Assembly (NCBI GenBank): GCA_017608295.1
Contig: JAFCGF010000003.1
Span: forward strand, 186,001-250,000
DNA length: 64,000 bases
Direction: 5' to 3'
DNA from: Candidatus Woesearchaeota archaeon
GTDB lineage: Archaea > Nanoarchaeota > Nanoarchaeia > Woesearchaeales > JAGVZT01
The position numbers were made by a program, and so were the translations under genes. Positions within the stretch are counted from its first letter, which is position 1, and each line of letters starts with the position of its first letter. The notes beneath the pieces were generated by a model, which was given only the letters and a program-made list of their open reading frames with translations, was not told the origin of the DNA and did not search any database. This document shows, piece by piece, positions 23,516 to 34,100 of this stretch.

Positions 23516-24805
23516 ATGAGAATCGGCCTGAAACTGCTGCTGCTTATTACAATAACTTCTCTGGCACTTGCAGTGGGGATAGGTTCCGTGTTTTTTACTC
23601 TTGGTCAGAGAGCGATGACTGAAAAAGCATACAATCATCTCGAGAGCGTGAATGTGCTTAAAGAGGCTCAGATGAATGGGGTGATTGGACATGCATTGCT
23701 TCAATTGAAGGCCATTGCTGATGAACAATTGGTTTTAGATACATTCAGCGTGCCGTTGAAGCATCATCTTGATTCCGAGGAGGGGATGGATCTGCATGTG
23801 CAGGGCGAGAATCTGTTGAAGGAGAGGCAGATTTCTCATGAGCACTTCGTCGAGTTATTTATCCTTGACCTGGATGGAGTGGTCCATTCCTCCAGTAATG
23901 AGGCGCAGGTAGGCACGGTCAAAAGCGATAGGCAATATTTCATCGAGGGAAAGGAAGGAGCTTGTGTCTCAGAAATCTATGCCCGTCCCGTATTGCAGCA
24001 GCCAACCTTGGTTATGGCAGTCCCAGTGCTCTCAAGCGACGGGACACTGTGGGGCGTCCTCGTCGCTAGGGTAAATCTGGTTAATCTAGGGAGCATTATC
24101 TCTGAAAGCTCCGGCCTCGGAGAGAGTGGAGAGACCTATCTTGTGAACTCCTTTAGCGAGATAGTGGGCAGGTCCAGGTTTATAAGTAATTCTGAGTCTG
24201 GAACTGCCGTCCATTCCAGGGGAATTGATGACTGCCTGAATGGAAACAATGGTTACGGATTCTACGAGGATTATCGTGGAGTTCCTATCCTTGGGGTCTA
24301 TAACTGGCTTCCTGAGGTGAAGCTATGCCTTCTTGCTGAGATGGACCAGGCTGAGGTCCTTGCTCCTCTCAATATGATGAAGATTATCGTCACTGTGATA
24401 AGCACTCTAATGACCCTTGCCATCATAACACTCGCGTTCGCCTTTTCGAGGTCAATCACTAAACCTATAGTTGAACTTGTGAAAGCCACTGAGGAGTTCG
24501 CAAAGGGTAATTTTGGATATCAGGTAGATATCAGGAGCAATGATGAGTTAGCTGTGCTAGCTAGTATGTTTAATAAGGTTAGCAATGAATTGAAAAAGGC
24601 TAAGCGCAAAGAAAAACGTTACCATGAAAATCTCCAGGAGCAGGTGGAGGCGAAAACAAAGGAACTCAACCAGAAGGTCGATGAGCTTGAGGAGTTCACC
24701 AAGCTCTCAGTTGGAAGAGAACTGAAGATGGTTGAGCTGAAGAAGGAAATTAAGGGGCTGAAAGAGGAAATAGCGGGCCTGAAGAAACAGCTGAAGCTAA
24801 AATGA
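23516..24805 (+). CDS. Membrane sensor with Cache-type domain, HAMP and coiled coil, no kinase
   Basis: 429 residues. TM1 is at about 5-27 (LLLLITITSLALAVGIGSVFF). A ~250-residue extracytoplasmic domain of double-Cache type follows (LFILDLDGVVHSSSN, then YFIEGKEG and GVLVARVNL). TM2 is at about 283-307, then HAMP (SITKPIVELVKATEEFAKG...NDELAVLASMFN) and a coiled coil with VGRELKMVELKKEI. There is no kinase or methyl-accepting signalling domain. The C-terminal signature is shared with the PAS protein encoded just upstream, which suggests the two form hetero-coils or meet the same partner. Confidence 0.85.
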   Translation: MRIGLKLLLLITITSLALAVGIGSVFFTLGQRAMTEKAYNHLESVNVLKEAQMNGVIGHALLQLKAIADEQLVLDTFSVPLKHHLDSEEGMDLHVQGENLLKERQISHEHFVELFILDLDGVVHSSSNEAQVGTVKSDRQYFIEGKEGACVSEIYARPVLQQPTLVMAVPVLSSDGTLWGVLVARVNLVNLGSIISESSGLGESGETYLVNSFSEIVGRSRFISNSESGTAVHSRGIDDCLNGNNGYGFYEDYRGVPILGVYNWLPEVKLCLLAEMDQAEVLAPLNMMKIIVTVISTLMTLAIITLAFAFSRSITKPIVELVKATEEFAKGNFGYQVDIRSNDELAVLASMFNKVSNELKKAKRKEKRYHENLQEQVEAKTKELNQKVDELEEFTKLSVGRELKMVELKKEIKGLKEEIAGLKKQLKLK

Positions 24806-24822
24806 GTAATAACGGCGAAAAG

Positions 24823-24830
24823 AATATAAG
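24823..24830 (+). promoter_or_regulatory. TATA box of the small HAMP gene
   Basis: AATATAAG, 24-31 bp before ATG 24854. It suggests a separate leaderless transcript for the small HAMP gene. Confidence 0.45.
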
Positions 24831-24853
24831 TGCGCGATGAGGAGAATGGATAG

Positions 24854-25264
24854 ATGAAAATCAACAGTGTAGTGCGGGGTTTTGTTCTGGCATCGGTGCT
24901 GCTTGTGGCAATAGTCGTCGGCGGCCATCTCTGGGCTGTGAATAATGTGAGCGGAGCCGACCTCCACCAGAGGCTCTATGCCTTCCACCTCTTCAGCCTT
25001 GGCGCTTCAGTCATGCTCCTCCTCGCAGTTATGTGGTATGTGATGAGAAGCATCGCATCACCGCTCTCAGGCTTGACCTCTTTTCTTGAGGACATTGACG
25101 AGGGCTATGTTGACATGAAAAGCCCGACAAAGATATCCGAGGCGGACAACGAGCTCGGTGACCTGGCAAGGGCTCTTGATAACACTCTCAGCAGGCTTGC
25201 TGAGACCAAGCTCTCAAAGGCGAAGCTCGCTGAAACAGGTGTAAAAAAGAAAGCTAAAAAATAA
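24854..25264 (+). CDS. Small two-TM HAMP protein
   Basis: 136 residues. TM1 (VLASVLLVAIVVGGHLW) and TM2 (FSLGASVMLLLAVMWYVM) are close together with a short loop, followed by a HAMP domain (SIASPLSGLTSFLEDIDEGYVD...DNELGDLARALDNTLSRL) and a Lys-rich end. It lacks a sensory ectodomain and any output. Stand-alone HAMP proteins of this form may couple to other HAMP or coiled-coil sensors. A TATA box at 24823-24830 suggests its own promoter. It is convergent with the pilin at 25290. Confidence 0.75.
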   Translation: MKINSVVRGFVLASVLLVAIVVGGHLWAVNNVSGADLHQRLYAFHLFSLGASVMLLLAVMWYVMRSIASPLSGLTSFLEDIDEGYVDMKSPTKISEADNELGDLARALDNTLSRLAETKLSKAKLAETGVKKKAKK

Positions 25265-25289
25265 ATAGCCCTAGATTTGACAATTACAC

Positions 25290-25766
25290 TTAACCAGAAC
25301 AGCTCCCTTCTAGCTTTGTGCCGGAGCCAGTGAACGTATAATTAGCGCTGGTATCCACGTCAGTATACGCGATGGACACGTCATACGAATACGGGTCTCC
25401 AGAATCGCCGCAGTCGATGTGCGAGGCGATGGTGCTGCCTTCGAAGGTTGTACTCCCACCTGAGGCGATTGTAGTTGCCGTGCTCATCACTGTTGTGCTT
25501 CCAATCGTGATAGTATTCACAGTGACCCTGTTTCTGAGGTTGTTTCTCAGCTTCAAGACATTCGAGGCGCCAGCAGCATCAAATGAATGCGCTGTGATGG
25601 CGATATCAGCGCTGCCCCAGTACACTTCAGAGGTACGCGTCTTCGAGCTGCCGCCGATGCTCGGGAAGCCCCCGAGGACGCCGATGACAATAAGCGCGAT
25701 GACGATGACCACCGCCAGGATAATCAAGTATTCAGTTGCTGTCTGCCCGCGTTTGTTTGGTCCCAT
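25290..25766 (-). CDS. Type IV pilin (archaellin-like N-terminus)
   Basis: 158 residues from ATG 25766; GTG 25775 is three codons earlier but lies upstream of the likely transcription start given the TATA box at 25786-25797. The leader MGPNKRG is followed by QTATEYLIILAVVIVIALIVIGVLGGFP. The mature domain has sequons and two Cys near the end (HIDCGDSG, LEGSCSG). The first ~60 residues closely match those of the propeller-bearing pilin at 25800-27380, including LGGFP and the YWGSADI/YWQSAEI block. The two are paralogues and probably assemble into the same fibre, with this one as shaft. Confidence 0.85.
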   Translation of the reverse strand: MGPNKRGQTATEYLIILAVVIVIALIVIGVLGGFPSIGGSSKTRTSEVYWGSADIAITAHSFDAAGASNVLKLRNNLRNRVTVNTITIGSTTVMSTATTIASGGSTTFEGSTIASHIDCGDSGDPYSYDVSIAYTDVDTSANYTFTGSGTKLEGSCSG

Positions 25767-25785
25767 GGTATTCACTTCGATTTTC

Positions 25786-25797
25786 TATATATATAAA
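25786..25797 (-). promoter_or_regulatory. TATA box of the pilin at 25766
   Basis: CTATATATATAA region, read TTATATATATAG on minus, 20-31 bp before ATG 25766. It lies just after the stop of the pilin-propeller gene, so the shaft pilin can be expressed on its own. Confidence 0.5.
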
Positions 25798-25799
25798 GA

Positions 25800-27380
25800 T
25801 TACTCAAACTCATAGAGGATTCCGTTCTCGCTTCCTACATACACCTTTCCTCTCGCAATAGAGGCAGGGCCCTGCACTCCGTCTGAATCTGGCAGTGTGG
25901 ACTTCCATGCGATGCTGCCATTGCTTACGTACAGCGCATTCAGTACGCCGTTCCAGTCTCCGACAAAAGCGAGCCCACCCGCCGAGACAGGGCTTGCAGC
26001 CCAGCTCCTGGCAGTGAGATTGCCAATCCACTCTAAACTTCCGGTCGAGAGGTTGTAAGCGAAGACATTGGCATAATTATAGGGAGTCACCATGACAAGC
26101 CCCCCTGCGACAACAGGTGCCTGGGCGCTGGGATACAGCTCAAGTGAGGCAGAATAATTGGCTGCCCAAGTTAGTGCCCCGGTGTCCGTGTTCAGGGCGA
26201 TGAGCGAGAGCTTGTTGCCAGTGCAGCCCGCTACTCCCGCGATGACCTTGTTGCCGCTCACAGTAGGGGTGCCTGTCGCATAGCAGTCGTCCGGAACCCC
26301 AGCATTGAGGTCATCAAAGTCAACCTCCCACTGCTGGGTGAGTGATGATATATTGTATGCCACGATGTCTGGGTTTGGATCAGCGCCAACTATGAGGTTG
26401 ATAAATACGAGGCTTCCATCTGAGCTTGTACCTGAGCTGTAGCCGCTCGCAGAAGTGATGTTTTCCTGGTAGAGGAGTGTGCCGTCATCAATATCAAAGG
26501 CAGAGAGCGTCACTGCGTCTGTCTCCCCTATCCAGAGAGTCTCGTCAAGCAGGGTTATCTGGGAAAAGTCAAAATAATCGCCGTTTGAGGGAGATGCCTG
26601 CCAGAGCAGGGCGCCTGTGAGCTTGTTGCGGCAGGTGAGATTCTCACTCCCGTAGCACACGATGTCCTTGTTCGTTACCGGAGAGGTCCACCCCCCTCCT
26701 GTAGCAATCCAGAGCTGTTTCTGCATCCTGAGGTCGTAGGCAAGCATGCTGTCTTCTGTGAGGATGTATGCGATATTGTTCTCGATGATGGGCTGTGCCT
26801 GGATTGCGCCTGCTCCTAGGCTGAACTGCCTCATGGTTTCGTTCGTGAGCGGCGCAGTGCCCGGGTTGAATCCTGTCTTTCCGTCATCATATCCGTACGT
26901 TGTCCAGTCATACTGCCAGGCGTGCGCGAGGATTTCCGCGCAGTCTCTGGTGTACGGCTCCTGCCCTGTGAATGTCCGGTTCGCTCCAGTTTCCATGTCA
27001 CTATAGGTGATGACGACATCATACGTCAGGCTCTCTCCGGGAGTGGTGCAGTTCACATTCCTGCTGGGAATATCCTTCACACCCCCAATGGCAAGAGTCT
27101 TGTCCTCTGTGTTCAAACGGTTGCCGTCGAGGTAGATATCAGTCACTATGATGATGTCCGGCCGATTGTTGCGGATGGTGAACACTACTCCAGTAGAGTC
27201 CATTACCATGTCATCTATGCCAATCTCTGCGGACTGCCAATACGCGTGAGAACTCTTCTCCTCACCTCCCGGGCCAAGGCCAGGGAAGCCGCCGAGCACA
27301 GCGAGCACGAGCATCGCGAGTACTATGACTACACCAAGAATTATGAGGTACTCAGTAGCTGTCTGACCGCACCGGCTCAT
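25800..27380 (-). CDS. Type IV pilin fused to a PQQ-like beta-propeller
   Basis: 526 residues. Residues 1-5 (MSRCG) are a class III leader. QTATEYLIILGVVIVLAMLVLAVLGGFP is the pilin helix, followed by a pilin-type globular domain to about residue 150 (NIYLDGN-like strands, NRTFTG). From about residue 165 to the end are repeated blades of PQQ/WD-like type: IQAQPIIENNIAYILTED, AYDLRMQKQLW, ALNTDTGALTWAA, FAYNLSTGSLEW, GLAFVGDWNG, KVYVGSENGILYEFE. The frame is continuous from pilin to propeller. Because the N-terminal helix would insert in the fibre, the propeller should sit at the tip or decorate the surface, as an adhesin or binding head. A TATA box at 27404-27412 gives leaderless expression. 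Confidence 0.85.
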   Translation of the reverse strand: MSRCGQTATEYLIILGVVIVLAMLVLAVLGGFPGLGPGGEEKSSHAYWQSAEIGIDDMVMDSTGVVFTIRNNRPDIIIVTDIYLDGNRLNTEDKTLAIGGVKDIPSRNVNCTTPGESLTYDVVITYSDMETGANRTFTGQEPYTRDCAEILAHAWQYDWTTYGYDDGKTGFNPGTAPLTNETMRQFSLGAGAIQAQPIIENNIAYILTEDSMLAYDLRMQKQLWIATGGGWTSPVTNKDIVCYGSENLTCRNKLTGALLWQASPSNGDYFDFSQITLLDETLWIGETDAVTLSAFDIDDGTLLYQENITSASGYSSGTSSDGSLVFINLIVGADPNPDIVAYNISSLTQQWEVDFDDLNAGVPDDCYATGTPTVSGNKVIAGVAGCTGNKLSLIALNTDTGALTWAANYSASLELYPSAQAPVVAGGLVMVTPYNYANVFAYNLSTGSLEWIGNLTARSWAASPVSAGGLAFVGDWNGVLNALYVSNGSIAWKSTLPDSDGVQGPASIARGKVYVGSENGILYEFE

Positions 27381-27403
27381 TGGGAAATCCCTGGTGAATG
27401 GAG

Positions 27404-27412
27404 CTTATAAAG
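27404..27412 (-). promoter_or_regulatory. TATA box of the pilin-propeller gene
   Basis: CTTATAAAG, 24-32 bp upstream of ATG 27380 on minus. Confidence 0.5.
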
Positions 27413-27447
27413 ATTTCTCAAGGGCTTTCCTCGACAAGAATCCAAAG

Positions 27448-27520
27448 ATTTAAATATGTGCTAATTAAGGAATTGCTTAATTACTGAGCCTGTAAGAACG
27501 GCCATGGTAAAAATCTTACA
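27448..27520 (+). promoter_or_regulatory. Promoter with two palindromes before the HTH-giant protein operon
   Basis: A TATA-like TTTAAATAT lies at 27450-27458. Palindrome 1 is TAATTAAG (27462-27469) and CTTAATTA (27476-27483), with a 6-bp gap, over the expected transcription start. Palindrome 2 is TGTAAGA (27491-27497) and TCTTACA (27514-27520), with a 16-bp gap, in the leader. They may be operators for the tandem-HTH protein encoded next, or the second may be an RNA hairpin. The leader then carries AGAGGGGGAG before TTG 27566. Confidence 0.5.
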
Positions 27521-27565
27521 GAGTAAGTAAAAAGATTCCTAGCGTGTAGGAAAAGAGGGGGAGTA

Positions 27566-28108
27566 TTGGCCAACGGGAGTAATGGCAAGAGTAGAGACAC
27601 TTCAAGCGAGAGCATTCTTCTTGCTATAGACAACCTGCTCGGCCACCTCACCGACCGCGGTGACCTTTCTTACACTGAACTCATCGAATTCTTGCATGAG
27701 CGCCGCCAGGAAAAGGAATCCCCCTCAGTCCCGCTCTCCATATTCAGGAACCGCTCCCTCGGCTCCCTCGAGGCTTTGACGAAATTTCTCAAGGAGCACC
27801 ACTCCCTGCAATACAGCGAGATTGCCGCCCTGCTGAACCGCGACGACCGCACTATCTGGTCTACGTATGATTCTGCCCAGAAAAAGCACGACGAGCCGAA
27901 TGTCGTCGATGAGGACAGCCTTTGGGTGCCTGCAGCTGTGTTCGGTGACAGAAGACTCGGCCCATTGGAAGCCCTAAGTATCCATCTGCGGGACGAGCAC
28001 GAACATTCCTTCACTGAAATTGGCAGGCTCCTAAACCGCGACACGCGCACTATCTGGACCACGTGCAAGCGCGCCCGCGGAAAGCTCAACAGAGGTGGCG
28101 CAGAATGA
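27566..28108 (+). CDS. Tandem-HTH regulator, coupled to the giant surface protein
   Basis: 180 residues from TTG 27566, with GAGGGGGAG just upstream; no in-frame ATG is available nearby. It contains two similar units: SLGSLEALTKFLKEHH...YSEIAALLNRDDRTIWST and RLGPLEALSIHLRDEH...FTEIGRLLNRDTRTIWTT. Each looks like a sigma-region-4/trihelical HTH whose recognition helix is LLNRDxRTIW. A basic C-terminus follows (KRARGKL). The stop overlaps the ATG of the 4316-residue surface protein (ATGA), so regulator and giant protein are made from one message. A role as autoregulator of surface-protein expression is the simplest reading. Confidence 0.7.
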   Translation: MANGSNGKSRDTSSESILLAIDNLLGHLTDRGDLSYTELIEFLHERRQEKESPSVPLSIFRNRSLGSLEALTKFLKEHHSLQYSEIAALLNRDDRTIWSTYDSAQKKHDEPNVVDEDSLWVPAAVFGDRRLGPLEALSIHLRDEHEHSFTEIGRLLNRDTRTIWTTCKRARGKLNRGGAE

Positions 28109-31100
28109 GAGTGCGCATCCTCCTGGATAAGCAGAGCAAAATCTACCTCCGCACCATACTTGCCCTCATCATCCTCATGAGCCTGCTCGGCCTCGGCTAT
28201 ATCGTTGCGCAGTCTCCACTCTTTATCGTCTCGCCTGACCAGCCAAGTTACACTGTCAACGAGACTGTTGAATTCTTTGTCAACACTTCGGAGCCAGTAC
28301 AGCTCAGAGTGACTGTTGACAACAACACCTACCTCTTTGCAGGCGAGCCCAACACTTCGGTAGAGTTCCTGCCTCAGGAGCCCGGCTTCTACACCGTGGA
28401 GCTTGTGTCAGGCGCACTAGTTGTGGCGAGCGGCAATTTCACTGTCGTCGCCCTGCCTGAAGCGCTAGTCAACACTACACCGGCGAACACGACCCCAGCT
28501 AACGTGACAGCGCCCCAGAACTTCACAGGGCCTGTTGTCGAGACGAACAAAGGCCTCTATGAACTGGGAGAGATTGTCATCATCTCAGTGAGAGGCGACG
28601 TGAGGTTCCTGCTCATCACCTTCAACTACACAGTGCCGCACGTCACACCAATCCAGCAGACCATTGTCTTCCGGCCAGACACAGCCGGGCCGTATGTCAT
28701 CGAGGCCATGCTGCCGAGCAACCTCACCTATTCCATGAACTTCTCAGTCATCCCGCCGCAGACGACCATAGTCCTCAACCAGTCCATTAACCTCACGCTC
28801 AATACCACGGAGAACGTGACACAGAACATCACGCTTCCGCCGGGCCTGGCAAAGGCCAACAGGACAAAGCTCAAGAAAGTCTTCAACAAGACTAAGAAGC
28901 TGGACCTCGTGCCTCCAGGCCTTGAGAAAAAGGAGACCAAAGGCAAATCCATCCAAAACGCTCGGGAGACCTATATTGGCAACGGCCAGTACCAAGTCAT
29001 CATCTCGAGTGCCACACCTAACCTCTCAGCGAAATCGTACACGCCTGTCCTGACACTCTTCTCGACAAAGCCGAACAAGATGTCCCTGGCCATCCCTGAT
29101 GCTGACCCGGCAGATGTCATTATCCTTAACGCCGAGCTCCTCGATTCCTCCGGCGGTTCTGTTGATGTCACCTCGCTTATCACGCCCAATGCTGACGGCG
29201 AGTTCGAGCTCGACCTCAAGCCCGGAAGGGAGTTCAGGCCAGGGCTGTATTCCCTGAAAGTTGATGTGTCCGTCGACGGCGTTGTGCAGCAGTACGAGCA
29301 GGACTTCGCCTGGGGAGTGCTTGCTGTCAACACCCATAAGAGTATCTACTCGCCGGGAGAGGAAGCCTTCATCAGCCTTGGAGTGCTGAATGAGCTTGGC
29401 CAGCCCCTCTGTAACGCTGACGTTGACGTGACCCTAACCGCTCCTGACAAAAGCGTCGTGACGCTCAGCACTTTAGACGGTACCATCACCATCAGCGACA
29501 CCTGCGCCCTCCTTGCCTACACCGAGATGCCGGATTACTATGGATACTACGATACCTCGGACGCTGGCCTTTACATTATGGACATCACTGCAGTCACTGC
29601 GAACGGCATGTACTCCATCACCGATGCCTTCCTTGTTGAGGACATCCCGGAATTTGATGTGGAGCGCCAGGGTCCCACGAGAATCTACCCTGTCGATCCG
29701 TACAACATGACCTTTGTCATCACTCCGACTGCCAACTACACCGGCACTGTGACAGAATATGTGCCTGACACCTTCGCCATCACCCCGCAGGGAGGCCTCA
29801 CTGTCCAGCCGACAGCGGACGCCCTCGAGCTCACCTGGGATGTTAACTTCACTGCCGGAGACATGTACACTCTGCAGTACGAGTTTGACGCCCCCGACAT
29901 ATCTCCGGAGTTCTATACCCTTGGCCCCCTCAGGATAGGCCTGTGGGAAGAGGCTCGCGAATGGCAGATTGCCTCAGACGACACACATCTCGCCAATGCC
30001 ACTACATGCTATGAAGATAACTTGGGCGCTTCTGGCTATCCCACAACGGCCTGCGACAGCGCGCTCACTGCCACCCATGATAACGACAACACCTACGAGA
30101 CACTGGCACCCGGGGCCAATGATTATTCCAGTGTGATGACCCATCATGTGTGGGCTGCACCCGTAGGCTGTACCCTCACCCAGGTGCAGGCGTGCTATGT
30201 GTGGTGGCACAGCGATGTCAAGACTTGCCAGGGTACCTATTACACGCGCACAGGAGGCAACCCGGTCACACAGGTATCTGCTGCCTGCCTTGAGGCAGAC
30301 CCCTCTGACACTATTTGCACAGATATCACTGCAGGATGGGCGACTGACTGCTCAGACTTCGCAGTTGATGGGGATGTCAAGCTGTATGCCCAGGCCCAGG
30401 CATCTGGTCCGGGAGAGACCTTCACCGTTGACCTGTTCCAGTTCAACGTGACGTACACTATTGCGGGAGCTGGCTATCCCAACTGGAGCATCGAGCGCGT
30501 AAATCCTGAGCCGTACCAGGGGCAGTTGTCGCAGTTCAACGTGACATGGCATGACGACGATGCTTTGAGCCACTACAGGTTCTCCCACAACGCCTCAGGC
30601 ACGTGGGTGGACTCCGACTGGATTGCTTTCACCGGCACCACGAAAGATTATTCCATTAATGACACTACGTTTTACCAGGAGCCCGGTACTCTGATTGCCT
30701 GGCACTTCACCGCAAATGATTCTGGTGACCGACTCAATGAGACCGACAACTTCACGTTTGTTGTTGGAGGAGTAAAGTGGAACCACTCAGGCTTCACCAT
30801 CCCAACAGCAGAGCAGTTCACAGCCCAGCCATCGAACACGGTCAGCATAGAGGGCTACAACAACAACACTGATGTGAACATCTCCTGTACTATCGGCGAC
30901 TGCACTGTCATTTGGTTCAACGTGACCAAGCCATTCTCAGTGAACGGCTCCACAGCTGAAGTGCAGTTCAACTGCTCGACAGATACTCCAGGATTCTTCT
31001 CGGCGAACTTCAGCGTGATAAGCCAGAACGACACCCTTCCGCACAACGTGTCGGTGAACTGCACCATCACGGAGGATACGTATCCCACATGGATTACTGT

Positions 31101-34100
31101 TGGCACAAACCACAGCCCAATCTACCAGTATGATACTGTGTTGTTCAACGCGACCTGGGACGATGACAATAACCTGAGCCGCTACTGGTTCGGCATTAAC
31201 CAGAGCGGAGATTGGTTCAACAGCTCAGCAGAGTCGTTCCCACAGCTCTCTTTAACAGGGAATTTCTCAGTCAACGAGACCCGCATAGTGGCAGAGCCAG
31301 GCACTAACATCTCGTGGATATTCTTCGCGAATGATACAGTGGGATACGAGAACCGCACGTATATCCAGCAGTTCATCGTGGCAGGTATCATATGGAACCA
31401 GACAACCCTTGACCTCGGCACTGCGAACCAGTACGAGCCTTGGCTCGAGAACAATATCACCATTGAGGCCTATGCAGCAAACGCTAATGTTGTTGTTACC
31501 TGTTATGAGGGAGATTGCAGCGAGATAAGGGATAATTTCTCAGACAATGACAATCTCGATGAGGAGTTCGTCTCTGTCCTGTTCAACTGCTCAACAGAGG
31601 CCCCAGGGGTATTCAACGCAAATTTTAGTGTAGTGAGCACAGTTAATGATAATAATGTACACAACCTTTCTGTCACGTGCACTGTGCTTCCGGACATATA
31701 TCCAAACTGGAGCAACCCCCTCGTCGTCCCGGAGCCCTACCAGGGCCAGCTGGCACAGTTCAACATGACTTGGCATGATGACGTCGGGCTGAGCCATTAT
31801 AATTTCTCACACAACGCCTCTGGCACGTGGGTGGACACCGGTTGGATAGCATTTTCCACCACGCAGAACTATTCCATTAACAACACCATCTTCTACCAGG
31901 AGCCCGGTACTCTCATTGCTTGGAGGTTCGCAGGGAATGACTCTGTGGACCAGTTCAATGTGAGTGATAACTTCACCTTTGTGCTTGGAGGCGTGAAATG
32001 GAACAACTCAGGCTTCACTATCCCGAGTGCAGAGCAGTTTACAGCCCAGCCCTCAAATACTGTTAGCATAGAAGGCTATAACAACAATACCTATGTGAAT
32101 GTCTCCTGTGCAGTGGGCGATTGCACTGTCATCTGGTTCAACGTGACCGAGCCATTCTCGGTGAACGGCTCCACAGCTGAAGTGCAGTTCAACTGCTCGA
32201 CAGATACGCCGGGATTCTTCTCAGCGAATTTCAGCGTGATAAGCCAGAATGACACTCTGCCGCATAATGTCTCAGTGAACTGCACCATCACACCGGACTC
32301 ATATCCCGCATGGAGCAATGAACTAGTCATACCAGAGGTCTACCAGGGCCTGTCCTCGCAGTTCAACGTCACGTGGACAGATGGGAATTCCTTGAGCCAC
32401 TATAACTTCAGCTACAATGGCTCTGGCACGTGGGTGCACACTGGTTGGATTGCCTTCACCGGCACTACACAAGACTATTCCATCAATGACACAACCTTCT
32501 ATCAGGAGCCCGGTACGCTTATCTCGTGGCGCTTCGCAGCCAATGATTCTGTTGATCAGGAGAATATCACCTCTAACTTCACCTTTGTAGTCGGAGGCGT
32601 TAAATGGAACCAGTCAGGCCTCACTATAGCTTCAGCAGCGCAGTTCGCTGCCCAGCCCTCGAACACAGTGAAAATCGAGGGCTACAACAACAACACGAAT
32701 GTTAATATCACCTGTTACGAAGGGGACTGCGGTGTCATCTGGTTCAATGTCACTGCTGGCGAACAGGTGAATGGCACAACCGCTCTGATTCAGTTCAACT
32801 GCTCGACCGCTAACTTCGGCACGTTCAGCGCGAACTTTAGCGTGAACAGCTCCAATGACACCCTGCCGCACAATCTCTCGGTCAACTGCATTATCACTGA
32901 AGACATCCCTCCAAACTGGACTGAGCCGTTTGTCACTCCTGAGCCCTATCAGGGCAGGACTTCGCAGTTCAACGTGACGTGGCAGGATGACGCCAGCCTC
33001 TCTCACCATAGCTTTTCCCACAACGCGAGCGGCACATGGGTGGACTCTGACTGGGTCTCCTTCGGTGGCACGCTTAACTCCTCAATCAATGACTCTATTT
33101 TCTACCAGGAGCCAGGCACCCTTATCGCATGGCACTTCAGGGTGAACGACTCTGCCAACCAATTCAATGAGAGCGACAACTTTACCTTCGTGCTCGGCGG
33201 AGTGAAGTGGAACCACTCGGGCTTCACTATTCCAACAGCAAGGCAGTTCACTGCCCAGCCCTCAAACACAGTCAGCATTGAGGGCTACAACAACAACACA
33301 GATGTGAACATCTCCTGTGCTGTTGGCGACTGCACCACTATTTGGTTTAACGTGACTGAGCCCTTCCAAGTGAACGGCACAGTCGCGGAAATACAGTTCA
33401 ACTGCTCGACAGATAACTTTGGCTTCTTCTCGGCGAACTTCAGCGTGATAAGCCAGAACGATACCCTGCCGCACAACATCTCAGTGAACTGTACAATAAC
33501 TGAGGACACGTATCCCAACTGGAGCATTGAGCGCGTCACTCCTGAGCCCTACCAGGGCCAGTCTGCGCAGTTCAATGTGACATGGCATGATGATGTTGGA
33601 CTTAGCCACTACAACTTCAGCCACAACGCCTCTGGCACCTGGCTGGAGACTGGCTGGATTCCCTTTTCCAGCACGCAGAACTATTCCATCAACGACACCA
33701 TATTCTACCCGGAGCCCGGTACCCTGATTGCCTGGAGATTCGCCGCGAATGACTCAGCGGACCAGTTCAACGTAACTGATAACTTCACCTTTGTGCTTGG
33801 AGGCGTAAAATGGAACCACTCTGGCTTCACTATCCCCACAGCAGAGCAGTTCACAGCCCAGCCTTCGAACACGGTGAAAATTGAGGGCTATAACAACAAC
33901 ACGTATGTGAACATCTCCTGCGCTGTCGGCGATTGCACCATAATCTGGTTCAACGTGACTGAGCCCTTCTCTGTCAATGGCTCTGTCGCTGAGATCCAGT
34001 TCAACTGCTCTACAGATACTCCTGGGTTTTTCTCAGCGAACTTCAGCGTGATAAGCCAGAACGACACCCTGCCACACAACGTCTCGGTGAACTGCACTAT

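Noticed and set aside
27491..27520. Riboswitch in the leader of the HTH/giant operon
   Set aside because: Only a 7-bp inverted repeat is seen, with no conserved aptamer elements; reported as a palindrome only.
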